Assembly (NCBI GenBank): GCA_009801015.1
Contig: VHZZ01000184.1
Location: 105,874-131,003, forward strand
Length of the DNA stretch: 25,130 nt
Source: Silene noctiflora
Lineage: Eukaryota > Streptophyta > Magnoliopsida > Caryophyllales > Caryophyllaceae
Direction of reading: 5' to 3'
The notes under the pieces are model-generated. The model made no database searches. It was not told the origin of the DNA and saw nothing but the letters and a program-made list of their open reading frames with translations. Shown here piece after piece: positions 1-9,171 of this stretch. The position numbers and the translations under genes are program-made. Within the stretch, counting starts at the first letter, position 1, and every line of letters starts with the position of its first letter.

Positions 1-1172
1 TGTCAGCTCTAACAAACTCAACTACTGTTAGGATTTGGACAGACCCATAGAGACAGTGTCATGAAATCAAATCTCAGTTTGAATGTGGTTCTAGGATGAC
101 TAATCTTAGTCGTGCTGTCAATACCACAAATCATTGTATTAAATCTCAATTTAAAAGTTTAATAAAACGAGTGGAATTCGNTCATTGTGCATTTAAACTC
201 TTGAAAAATATTTGAAAGAAGTACAAGGTTATTTCATTCCTCTGACCACCCCTAACCTCCTAGAATTATTTACAAACAAAGATTTTGTATTAGTCATCTC
301 ACTCAAACACTTTTTTCATGCAATGAATTTACACTTTAGAACATATACGTGCTAACAACTCCAACCCAAAATAGCTTGTCATCTATCTCCATTACTTTCT
401 TCTTGTTTCCTCTTATAACAAAACCAATATTGATAGAGAACTCAACATTAAAACTAAAAAACATCGCAAAATACGCTACCGAGTGCCAGGTATATGTGAT
501 GTCCTATGAATAAATGTTGTACANAACATACATATTCTCGGGGAGAAGAAATTGATAATCAAAGTTTCAACCGTAGTTTCACATAAGTGATTCGGAATCA
601 GAAGGTAACAACTAACAAATAATTCTTTCACGAAAGAAAATTCATGAACTAACAAAAGAGATAAGTTAAAGCATGAACTAAAATCGCAAATATCAATTAA
701 ATCATCATTTATCAAGAAAAATAAATGAACTTCGATGAAGAAAATCAACAACTCAAAATTATTTTAGTGAACCGCCCCAAAACATAACAATCCGTTCAAT
801 TAACTTGAATTACTTCATTATGATCAATTCAACATAATCGACGCCTTAATTTTAATCACGTAAACCGCAAAATGAAGAGAATCAGCAGAATAACAAATAA
901 TTTCTTCAAAAAAAGGACAAAAAATTGATTTATTCAAGAAAGAAAATCACGGATTAAGAAAAGTAACTGATGTTTGAACTTATAAGCTTAGATCAAAATC
1001 AAAAAAATCAACACCTCAATTATCAGAATGCTTACGAAGTTCGAACACAAATCATAATCGAAATCAACTCAATAATAATCTAGAATGAACGACATAGAGT
1101 AACAAAAGTGTAACAGATGAGAGAGAATGGAATGTACCATTACAAAATAAGGATAGGAGGTCATGAAATTAC
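1..1172. other. AT-rich non-coding stretch, no gene established
   Basis: No open frame here resembles a known protein. On the minus strand a possible splice acceptor (CCTAACAG) ends at about position 25, followed by a short open stretch running off the left edge (reads V-E-F-V-R-A-D). It could be the first coding exon of a leftward gene whose 5' UTR lies at 1173-1305, but 24 bases are too few to decide. N bases occur at 181 and 524. Confidence 0.5.
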
Positions 1173-1335
1173 CGTTAATCGCAGGAAAAGTGATGAATTT
1201 GGGGGAGAAAAGAGATGAACAATATACAATAACATACGAATAACAGAAGAGAGAGAAAGGGTCGTTGTTGTTTGATTTGGTCGCGAAGAGAGAAACTAAA
1301 AGAGCGAAAAATGAAGGGAGAAACGAGTTATATAT
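1173..1335 (-). promoter_or_regulatory. Putative promoter and 5' UTR exon of a leftward gene
   Basis: Read on the minus strand, a TATA-like ATATATAA (1328-1335) is followed about 30 bases later by a strongly pyrimidine-rich tract with TTTCTCTC and CCTTTCTCTCTC blocks, as is common in plant 5' leaders. It ends at a plausible donor, ACG|GTAATTTC, at 1173/1172. The tract contains an ATG at about 1231 whose frame runs through the donor, so it may be a leader with an upstream ATG or the start of a short first exon. The coding part of this gene would lie mostly left of the window. This is inference from composition and signals only. Confidence 0.35.
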
Positions 1336-1435
1336 GACGACGAGATTAGATCCAGGCCATTGATCTCTAATATAATTCAATGGCTCAGATTTGTGAGCAC
1401 AGACTCACCATAAGAAACCAAACTCACAAGATCTC

Positions 1436-1438
<3 letters not shown>

Positions 1439-1510
<72 letters not shown>
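1439..1510. repeat. (TA)n microsatellite, about 36 units
   Basis: An uninterrupted run of TA dinucleotides of about 72 bp lies between the putative leftward promoter and the foldback element. Such tracts are highly length-polymorphic, and the true length in the genome may differ from the assembled one. Confidence 0.97.
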
Positions 1511-1511
<1 letters not shown>

Positions 1512-1606
1512 CAAAAAGAGCATCCACCTTAGAAAACCAAATAGTCAAGTACAATGAAAAAATCCCAATTAGAAAAACCAAGAAAATATGGTTAGCAAAG
1601 CGTTTT

Positions 1607-1772
1607 GCTTGTGACGGACACTATCCGTCACAAGCTAAAGACGGATAATGTCCCTCTCACAATAAGGCAAGTGGGAGGGCAAATGGGGGAGAAATGGAGC
1701 ACCCCATAGATTGTCACTTGCATATTGTGAGAGAGACGCTATCCGTCTTCAGCTTGTGACGGATAATGTCCG
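1607..1772. mobile_element. Foldback/MITE-like element with about 60-bp inverted arms
   Basis: The left arm (from 1616) reads GGACACTATCCGTCACAAGC and continues with AAAGACGGATAATGTCCCTCTCACAA. The right arm, ending at 1772, is its near-complete reverse complement, leaving a centre of about 45 bp (near 1668-1712). The left end carries a further self-contained palindrome at 1607-1635 (GCTTGTGACGGA with TCCGTCACAAGC). This is the structure of a small non-autonomous DNA transposon. No coding sequence is present and I could not identify a target-site duplication, so the superfamily is left open. Confidence 0.75.
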
Positions 1773-1789
1773 CACCTCAACAAGAATTT

Positions 1790-2530
1790 GTGTATGCTTA
1801 TAAGCTGTAAACAGCAGATAGTGTTCAGGCAAATCTGGGACCATGTTAGTCCTTGCGCCACCCCATTTAATTGATTGATTTAACGAGCTTGTGTTAATTT
1901 TGACAAAAGTTCACCGTCAGTGTGATTCCCCTTGCAGCGGGCTCTTTAGTCCACGCTAGCTCAAGACGAGTCCAAGCAAGTCTAGACAGCTCACGTTGAG
2001 TAGAGGTTAGCTCACACAAAGTCGAGGTTAGCAGAGCAGCTCACGCCTAAGTCCACCCCTAGTCCATCAAGCTTGGTGGTTACTTGTGTGAAGAGATATC
2101 GAGACAACCAAGGGGGACATCATAACCGCCCCTTGTCCAAATTCCACCCTATAACCGCCCATGCATCCCCCTAAACCACCCATTTTGGAGCCAAAGTGAA
2201 GACGAATGAAACATTTGTTCCTCCCTCCACATGCCTAGATCGTGTGTAGAAATTGGAGGAATTTGTTGTTCAAGCCACTGTTCATGTATTTTACACAACA
2301 AAACCGCGTAATAAACTTGTAATCATATATCAATAACATTACTTATTATATTGTAATACTTGGCGATTATTCTGCATACATATTGTTTCGTATTTGTATT
2401 ACATTGACTATGATTTCCAAGTGATGCTTGTTGGTTTTTGCCTGCCTCGCACCAAGATGATAGTTTGGCACGAGTGGCACGCGCTCTATTCTTCTCTCAA
2501 AAAGTAAGGACGTGACAGGGTGCTATTAAA
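1790..2530. repeat. Probable LTR-derived or other dispersed repeat fragment
   Basis: This gene-free stretch is less AT-rich than its surroundings. It contains a CACGCTAGCTCAAGACGAG-type segment (about 1950-1970), then an AATAAAC signal with AT-rich run-off (about 2310-2350), then a GC-richer CTCGCACCAAGATG segment ending GGACGTGACA near 2517. That order (body, polyadenylation-like signal, U5-like tail) resembles a retrotransposon LTR. I could not find matching TG...CA termini with a target duplication, so this is a weak call. Confidence 0.3.
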
Positions 2531-2852
2531 CGGCTGGCCAAGAATTTAAACAAATAATTAATGACTCTAATCAAGTATGTTCACATATAATCAAGAAAAA
2601 AAAGGTGAAAACATAAGCATTAAAACAGGTGTACAGAAGCTTATACAATCGATCAGCACGTCAGACGAAGATACTAAACAACAATGAAGAAATATAGAAC
2701 CTACAGATTTCATGGTGGAGGGAAGATTCAGACATGCCAGGTGATAACGTGGCACATCTGGGCATATCAGGAGACTAAGTCTATGACTTCAGAGATCTCA
2801 GGACGACCAGCATATGATGTCAGTACGTCAACTGAAGATATCAGGATATATT

Positions 2853-5410
2853 TCAGTCCATATCCAAGAACTCCATCCTCTTTCTCATTGTGCCTTTAAG
2901 ATCACAAGCATCCCTCTCGGCTTTTTGGGCCTGAAAAAGGAATGGTTAACGATGATGTACAAAAATCAGTTGAAAATAATTTCAGAAAACTAGAAGAACA
3001 ATTTGTATGAATTGGTCTAATTGGCAAGGCTAAAAGTGACTTTTTTTCAATTCCTCAAAGCCACCGAGTTAATGAAAACTAGCCACAATCTTGCTGTAAG
3101 ACTGTCTATTTCTAATATAGCACATCTTGCATCTAGGCAGTTGAGAACAGTTGATGGGTGCATAGAACGAGATTTCAGATAAAGAGAACAATTCACTGAT
3201 ACCGACCTTTCTAATCTCAGGGATGGGTACACGAGTCATATGAGGAGGAAGATCATCCTTCTCGGAGTCCTAACCATTCATACAGAAAATAACAATGAAT
3301 AAAAATTGACAATTTAGTACTCAAAGGTAAGTAAAGAAAAATGTTAATTGTCTAACTTATTGCATACCAATTCACCAATCAAGACCACATTCTCCCCACG
3401 TATAACATACAGACCTAACGGGATATCGCAATAAAGTTCACCGACGATGACTCTTTCACACGCACCTTCAAGAACAGCATTAGCTGCAAAAAAAAAACAA
3501 AAAAAAAAAGTCCTCAACATAATAGGCAAGACATATTTAGCCTAACCTATGCAAAAAATAATTCAGGGGCAAAAAGATACCAAATTGATCAAATGAACAA
3601 AGTGTGCCCATAAGTTTGCTCCCATCTAGCAGCAAAACAAGATTTTTTCCTAAACAAAGTTCGGAGATAATTTTAGACCAAAATGGAGTAAAAGCTTCAC
3701 ACCAAGAAATTATGTAAAGATGTATGGAGTACTTGGTAATTACACCCTGTAAGCACAGTTTGAGCGATTTCAATATGACGAANATCAGTCACTGATGTCA
3801 CAAAGACGCTGCCTATTATCCTTAAAACTACTATATGATGAGTTGCACAATGCCACAAAGGTGGCCAAAAATTGAAAGTGAAGCACCATTGACCATACAT
3901 GCTGGATAGCATGGAACTTTTGTAAAACAGGAATAAAAAATACAACCTCCATTTCACTGTGTTTTTCTGACAATTCAAAGTAGTGAGGTGGATTTCGGAG
4001 GGAGGAAAAAACTCAAAACTAAATTCCCGAAATTAGGCGACAAAGATCAGAATTAGAGGGACGATCCTAGATATTGAGCTCCGAATCTACTAAAAAATAA
4101 CCCTAATGCCTCAAGGGTTCCTACCCTGGCCTCCCAAGGGAGGAAAAGGGTGGACGACTGTACACAACCTCACTCCAATGTTAGAAAACATAGATAACTG
4201 TTTCCAAATGACTCATAATGATGATTTCCAATTTCCATTATTGAGAATAGCAGTCTGGCTGCTGCTCCACATCACAAGAAGTGCACAGAGTTTAATGTGC
4301 CATTTTTCTTTAAATCATCATATTCCAAAGACAAACGGGGAGTCTTTTGCTCAAAAGAAATATATTTGTAATTTTGTATACATTCTGTAACAGAACCACA
4401 AGATTTCACAACCCCAAAAATTTACCTAAAACCTTTAAAACGAGCCCTAACCCTCCAAAGTTATGCATACTGATAGACAATTGAATGTCAATGGAAAAGC
4501 TCCAAAATCGGATCTTCATTACCATTTCAGGTCTCTAAACCCTGCATTTCTACATTTTGAGCAAAAGTGCAAAACTAACCAACGCACAGTACAACTTTGC
4601 AGCTAAAACAACTTAATGACTAAGAAATGAGCACAGTAAGAAAGTCTTCCATTCCTGAAGCCACGATTTCGCGCTACAACAATGCAGTTAGACTGTAATC
4701 TACTGGTTATGAAATCAGTAGCATCTAATCATGCCTTATCTCGTCCACGACATTTTTCTTAGCTTCCGTAACAATCTATGTGCAAAGCTAATTCTCTACA
4801 AGGAGTTATGTCAGTATTCATCTACATTCTTGAACCCTATATATACATATACTATTTCCCAAGATCCTCGAGTATCTGAGTCTTCCAAGATTCTACCTTG
4901 ATTAACACTACACTAAAGAAACCAACTACTTATGTACTACCACCGTCGCAATCAGTTGCTTACCTTTTCTATTCTCTATCACGGGTATTTTAATCAAAGC
5001 TAAACAAATGATCTGGACGGAGGGAGTATTACTCCAATCTATATACAGTCCTATTGAACAATTTCTCAAAAATTCCAACCCTTTGATTTAAACCTTTCAA
5101 ATTTACTCTTCTAATATCCAATTAAACTTGAATCACAAAATTAAACAAGACCCAGATACCCTAAACTAAACATAATCAAACCCATCAAACCAAAATTGAA
5201 ATCAAACTCTGAATCTTGGAAATATGAATTCAATAAATTAAATTAAACCAAGAAAGATGGAAACTTTAAGCATTAAAAGGCATAAAAATAGCAAAAAGAT
5301 GAAATATTTAGCAATAAAAGGAAGAAATAGAGAGAGAAAGAGGAAATACTATCAAGGTAACTGGCTAAGGAAGTTGAGAGGTAGAGATCTTCAGGGCCTG
5401 CCCACGACAT
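2853..5410 (-). CDS. LSM1: U6 snRNA-associated Sm-like protein LSM1 (5 exons, 128 aa)
   Basis: LSM1 is the defining subunit of the cytoplasmic LSm1-7 ring, which binds the 3' end of deadenylated mRNA and, with PAT1, promotes decapping in P-bodies. Coding exons, in transcript order: 5350-5410, 3581-3649, 3368-3483, 3207-3269, 2853-2930 (387 nt). All introns are GT-AG; intron 4 has an unusual donor, AAG|GTCGGT. The product starts M-S-W-A-G-P-E-D. The Sm1 motif (about residues 24-50) keeps the RNA-loop residues S-F-D-Q-F-A-N (39-45). Sm2 (about 66-82) keeps I-R-G-E-N (71-75). The LSM1-specific C-terminal tail contains P-P-H-M and ends M-R-K-R-M-E-F-L-D-M-D. Length equals that of the Arabidopsis LSM1 I recall. 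Oddity: three arginines conserved between human and Arabidopsis LSM1, as I recall them, are L28, S31 and C38 here, all in exon 2. Family assignment is secure; full function is less so. Confidence 0.95.
4085..4232 (-). mobile_element. SINE-like copy in LSM1 intron 1
   Basis: On the minus strand this contains CATTTGGAAACAG, then GAGTGAGGTTGTGTACAG, then a CCACCC/CCTCCC/GGGAGG segment and GGCATTAGGG. That order (gTTTGGAAACAGcc, GGTaagGcTGcGTACA, pyrimidine block) is typical of the 3' body of a common plant SINE type. A second copy with the same landmarks and orientation lies at about 8878-8990. Boundaries are approximate and the tRNA-like head is not clear. Confidence 0.5.
4935..5028. mobile_element. 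Stowaway-like MITE (94 bp) in LSM1 intron 1
   Basis: The right end reads GGACGGAGGGAGTA, the hallmark terminus of Stowaway (Tc1/mariner-derived) MITEs. The left end, TACTACCACCGTC, matches its reverse complement (TACTCCCTCCGTC) with a few differences. Both ends carry the expected TA. The size, about 94 bp, is on the short side for this class. Confidence 0.7.
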
Positions 5411-5577
5411 TGCAACAATTCAACTATGTTGTTGTGTTTCTTGTACTTGTTCCTATTTTGTGTTTAACAGGTGTTTTAAGGTTTCTTGTTCTTATTTGAA
5501 GATTTGAAGTAAAAAAGTGAAACCAAAATTGTTTATGGCAATAGTCAAATCGGTATACAACTATACAATAATTCTAC

Positions 5578-5609
5578 TCCATATATGATTTTTTTTTTTT
5601 TTTTTTTTG
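5578..5609 (-). promoter_or_regulatory. Candidate LSM1 core promoter
   Basis: On the minus strand a TCATATATGG TATA-like box (5579-5588) lies about 170 bp before the LSM1 ATG, preceded by a run of over 20 A (T on the plus strand, about 5588-5609). The distance implies a leader of about 140 nt. The solo LTR begins only about 110 bp further upstream, so upstream regulatory sequence is largely LTR. The assignment rests on position alone. Confidence 0.3.
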
Positions 5610-5714
5610 ATATATTTTCATTTTTCACTTTGTTTGCTCATGGATTGAAATTTTTGCCATTTGACTATTGTATTACTTTATATGTGTCGGTCTTGTGTAA
5701 GCCGTTTTTACACT

Positions 5715-7371
5715 CACATTGTAATACCCGGATATTTGGGGATCCGTACGGGAGCCTTGGGATGCGTGAGTCATACACAAGCTAAATATAGCCTTTCACT
5801 AGACCAAGTGAAGCCTAGACTAGACCAAGTAAAAATTAAAGTGGACCAAGTGAAACTTGTAGTGGACCGAGTAACCTGTAGTGGATTGCGTAAGTTCCAC
5901 TCAGTCGAGTGAAGTGTGCACTCGGCCGAGTGGACCGAGTCACTCGACCGAGTGACACTGTGCAGTACCCGATAAATGATATTTCGACTCATAACCTTAA
6001 TTCATTTCTACCTTCTTCCTTATCTCTCCAAATCCTCCTCCTTCTCTCTAAAACCCTCATAAACACTCTTGTATGGGATTTAAGCTTGCCTTAGAGGAGT
6101 ATCCTACCCTTCTTCTTTCCTTCTATCGATGTAAGTAAGATCTATCTTTTCTAGTATTTTAACCCCAACTTTTGGGGGTTTGGTTATGGATAATTAATTG
6201 ACAATTAGTAGAGTAATATGGGTAATTAATGGGTAATAATAAGGAGTTTCGTATTATGTTATAGTGTAGGACGATTTGTGATAGTTATTATGTGATATTG
6301 TAGGATGAAACAGTCTTGTGAGACGGATCTTGCTTATTAATTGGATTGCTTGTGAAGAATGCTAAAAGGTAGGTTAATCTTGCTCAGTATCAGTATTGTA
6401 TATGGGTTTGTATGCATTTGTTACTTAGATTCTATGAAATGAGTAGTCTTGCATTCATCATGGTAAGTGAGGTTGACGATGAGTTTATGTATGAGTCGGA
6501 AATGCATTGTCACATGGTATTGGTGAGGACTTATGGTTACACCATGATGAGTTGATAGTAAGTTGTATGAAATGTCGTATTCAATATTGTGTTCATAATT
6601 GCATTCATATGTCTCATGTCCTTGTTGGAGATCGGTTGTGGTATTGTGATCGTTATGGAGACGTAAGGCGGTTGGGAGACCGTCTTACGCTTGAGTCGCC
6701 TCTTGGAGTTTCTCACTCCAAGAGGAATGTGCACATTAATGACTTGAGTCGCGAAGGGACACGTGAGGTTGAGTCACGTTGTCTGGCAGGGGATCCGAGT
6801 CGCTCTCAGGCCCGGTACCACCGACGTGTTCAAAGTACCTTTGTACGGGTTGCGGTCCGGGTTATTTTGGTGGGCGGTGCTGAAGTGTCGTCACCGGGTT
6901 GTGGGTACGTCTGGGCGTGTCCCGGTACCGGTGTGGTGTGGTGTGGTTGGAGGTTGTGTCACATGCATTTCATTGTCGTGTTGCTTAATCGTAGTTCACT
7001 TGTCGTGTCTTATATGTTTATATTATCAAAACTGACCGTTTGTGGCTTGGGTAAATTGTCACCTATTTCCAGGTGGCCTGTTTCGATCCATATGATATTT
7101 CCGATCATATGGGGAGCAGGTTATGTACAGGTTATTTTGGTGTCATGTGGAAGACGGGACGAGCCTCAAATTTGGAGATGAGTCGACATGAGACATAGTT
7201 GTTTAGAGGGTCGTAGTAGCATGACTTGTATTCATTTATTCATTTATGTAATTCACTAAACCATTATTTATAATAAAGGCTTCTTGATTGCATCTCTGAA
7301 ACACTACCTCGGGAAACCGAGCTGGTAACGTTTCGATTATCTTGGCCGGATAATTAGGGTGTTACACACAT
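5715..7371 (+). mobile_element. Solo LTR of an LTR retrotransposon with CACAT target duplication
   Basis: The LTR spans 5720-7366 (1647 bp). It begins TGTAATACCC and ends GGGTGTTACA, an inverted terminal pair with one mismatch, and it is bounded by the exact 5-bp duplication CACAT (5715-5719 and 7367-7371). This is the signature of LTR-LTR recombination that removed the internal region. An AATAAA at 7272-7277 indicates plus orientation. A pyrimidine-rich leader-like tract follows about 6020-6060, and the U3-like part contains a 21-bp periodic array (5802-5953). TGTAAYACCC termini are frequent in plant Ty3/gypsy elements, so gypsy origin is likely but inferred. The 224-codon open frame at 6507-7181 resembles no retroviral domain and is treated as chance. 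Confidence 0.88.
5802..5953. repeat. 21-bp periodic array inside the solo LTR
   Basis: The box GACCAAGT/GACCGAGT starts at 5802, 5823, 5844 and 5865, exactly 21 bp apart. The array then continues as palindromic boxes of the form ACTCRGYCGAGT/ACTCGACCGAGT at 5899, 5920 and 5942, again 21-22 bp apart. It lies in the U3-like portion of the LTR. Confidence 0.85.
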
Positions 7372-7394
7372 AGTTGCAAAGTAGTTATTAGAGC

Positions 7395-7545
7395 CCGTAA
7401 GGGTGGAGTCTAGTAGTTAAAATTTGGGTGAAATTTCTAGGAAGCTCAGGTTCAAGTCTCCTTAAGAACAATCATGTAGAGTGTCCATGCCTTAAGTTTT
7501 GTAGAGTGGCTTATGTGGTATAAGATTCTATTATTTTAATCTTTC
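7395..7545 (+). mobile_element. tRNA-derived SINE-like sequence
   Basis: GGTTCAAGTCTC at 7449-7460 fits a polymerase III B box. About 40 bp before it, GAGTCTAGTAGTTAAAA is a possible degenerate A box, giving tRNA-like spacing. It lies just downstream of the solo LTR. The 3' end is not defined. A chance B box is possible. Confidence 0.4.
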
Positions 7546-8870
7546 AAATACGTTTTTTTACAAATTTATCCTTGTTATTTTTTCCGCTTTGCTTTGTACT
7601 CTGTCTTGTTGTTTGATTATCTTCTAATGCACTTTCATGGTTCTCCATTATTCTTAGCGCAATTACATTATGATCCATTGTTCAAATTTTAGAGCAATTA
7701 GATTCAATTTTAAGGAAAAAAGTACATATAAATGTTAATTTGTTTAGGTTTAGGAAAAGGGCATGAGATGGAAAGTTAATGAAAAATTATATGCGAAAGT
7801 GTAAAGTCCGTAGGTAAAAAAGTAACTCCCGCTTTCAAAATTTTAAATGTACATAAAAATAAATTTGCCTATTTTACCCTCAAGCGATATTCTACATACG
7901 GACTACGGAGTACCAAATAACCATAATCGTATTCTTTATAAGACGACGATATTCATTTTAATGGTAAAACGAAACCAAATAGATATCATATCACAAGGAT
8001 AATTGTGTAGGCAATAATAAAAAGTTTTGTAAGCTTTTCATTAAAGGAGATGAGTTAGCAAAGTTGTGTGCACCCACACGGCCACATCCCACATATAGCT
8101 ATAATAATCTACTTCTACTTATGTAAAGAGAGCGAGATCTTACAAGAAATTTATGTGTTATCAGATATTGAATAGATTTGTTTCTCTTTGTTCCTACAAA
8201 CATATTTATTCTATTTTGGTGGTAATAATAGAACAAATATGAACCCTTGTTCTGAGATAATCCATTGAACAAGGGGTACATTGCATAATCACAGTGATAG
8301 ATCAACAACATCGTAGTATTATGTAAATAGAGCGATCTTACAAGAAATTTATTCGAAAATCTATGTAAATGCTCTGGAATTAACAACTGCACAACCTAAA
8401 ATTCTTTTGCTATCGTATAATCCACTTGACTTGGTAGGTGTTTACAGATTACATACGCAACAGAACGAAAAAAAGAAAGAAAAACAGAAAGTTACGTAGT
8501 AAAGAGTACATACATAACATGAGTTGATCTGTGTATGTGTATCACCAGATGCAACCATGAAAAAAGGGGTAAATTTCCCCGTTTCACAAAAGAGATACAT
8601 AGCTTCAACCAGAGTGTATGACATATAATCCCTTGTACTTCTGAAGCATAATTTTGACTTTTTTCGTTTTATTTTCGGTTTACAGGAACTCAATCATCAT
8701 GATGAATCCAAGTTATTGAGTCAAAAACGCATATGCATACGTACGTATACCCAATCTGCAGAAAAAAGTGTTGCAGCAAGTTATAGACACAAATCAAAAG
8801 TCATCTAAACTAAGACATTAACTGGTATAGTATTACATCTCAGTTTAGTACAATAACAATATCAACAAGA
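7546..8870. other. AT-rich intergenic DNA between the solo LTR and the LAZY gene
   Basis: No gene is recognisable on either strand. The only structure I see is the direct repeat listed at 8115-8355. Open frames here are short and compositionally non-coding. Confidence 0.6.
8115..8355. repeat. Dispersed direct repeat, about 35 bp, 200 bp apart
   Basis: Around 8119-8150 and again around 8321-8352 the sequence reads TTATGTAAA-G/T-AGAGCGA-(GA)-TCTTACAAG followed by AAATTTAT. The copies differ by one substitution and a 2-bp length difference. They flank about 165 bp of otherwise unrelated sequence. Confidence 0.7.
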
Positions 8871-8877
8871 TTACTCC

Positions 8878-8990
8878 AATGTGCCTCAGTGGCTTCCGCA
8901 AAACTGCGGGGTAAGGAGGGTCCGGATGACGTAGCCTTACTCTTGTGTTCGCAACACAAAGAGGCTGTTTCCAAATGACCCACGAGCAAC
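8878..8990 (-). mobile_element. SINE-like copy downstream of the LAZY gene
   Basis: On the minus strand: CATTTGGAAACAGCCTC, TTGTGTTGCGAACACAA, AGTAAGGCTACGTCATCC, CCTCCTTACCCCGCAG, then GAGGCAC and a TTGTTG-like tail. These are the landmarks of the same SINE type as the LSM1 intron copy, better preserved. The tRNA-related head is not clearly visible, so this may be 5'-truncated. Confidence 0.55.
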
Positions 8991-9171
8991 AAAATATCAA
9001 AGTGTAGTTAAGTGTGGTCACATGGATCTTCACAACCATTAAAACCATCGCATATCGATGCACATGCCATGCTACTTGGTACGTTTACACTTTACAGTTA
9101 TACTTTGGATGAAGCTTGGGAAGAAACTTTTTACCTTGTAATAAAATTTTGCAGGAAGTGTTGATGCAAAG

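Larger units (their letters stand above)
3650..5349 (-). other. Intron 1 of LSM1 (1.7 kb)
   Basis: This intron separates the first 20 codons from the Sm1 exon. The donor is GATA|GTATTTCC and the acceptor TTGTTTAG. It interrupts the codon for R21 after the first base. It holds a SINE-like insertion and a Stowaway-like MITE, listed separately; the open frames inside it have no coding character. One N lies at 3783. Confidence 0.9.

Noticed and set aside
1790..2530. A second complete solo LTR
   Set aside because: It has LTR-like composition, but no matching termini or duplicated target could be found, so it is kept only as a weak repeat call.
4106..4390. 94-codon plus-strand frame
   Set aside because: It overlaps the SINE-like copy within LSM1 intron 1 and has no protein similarity I recognise.
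6507..7181. 224-codon plus-strand open frame inside the solo LTR
   Set aside because: It is the longest simple frame apart from the LAZY exon, but it has no recognisable domain and lies wholly within an LTR with defined ends and target duplication.
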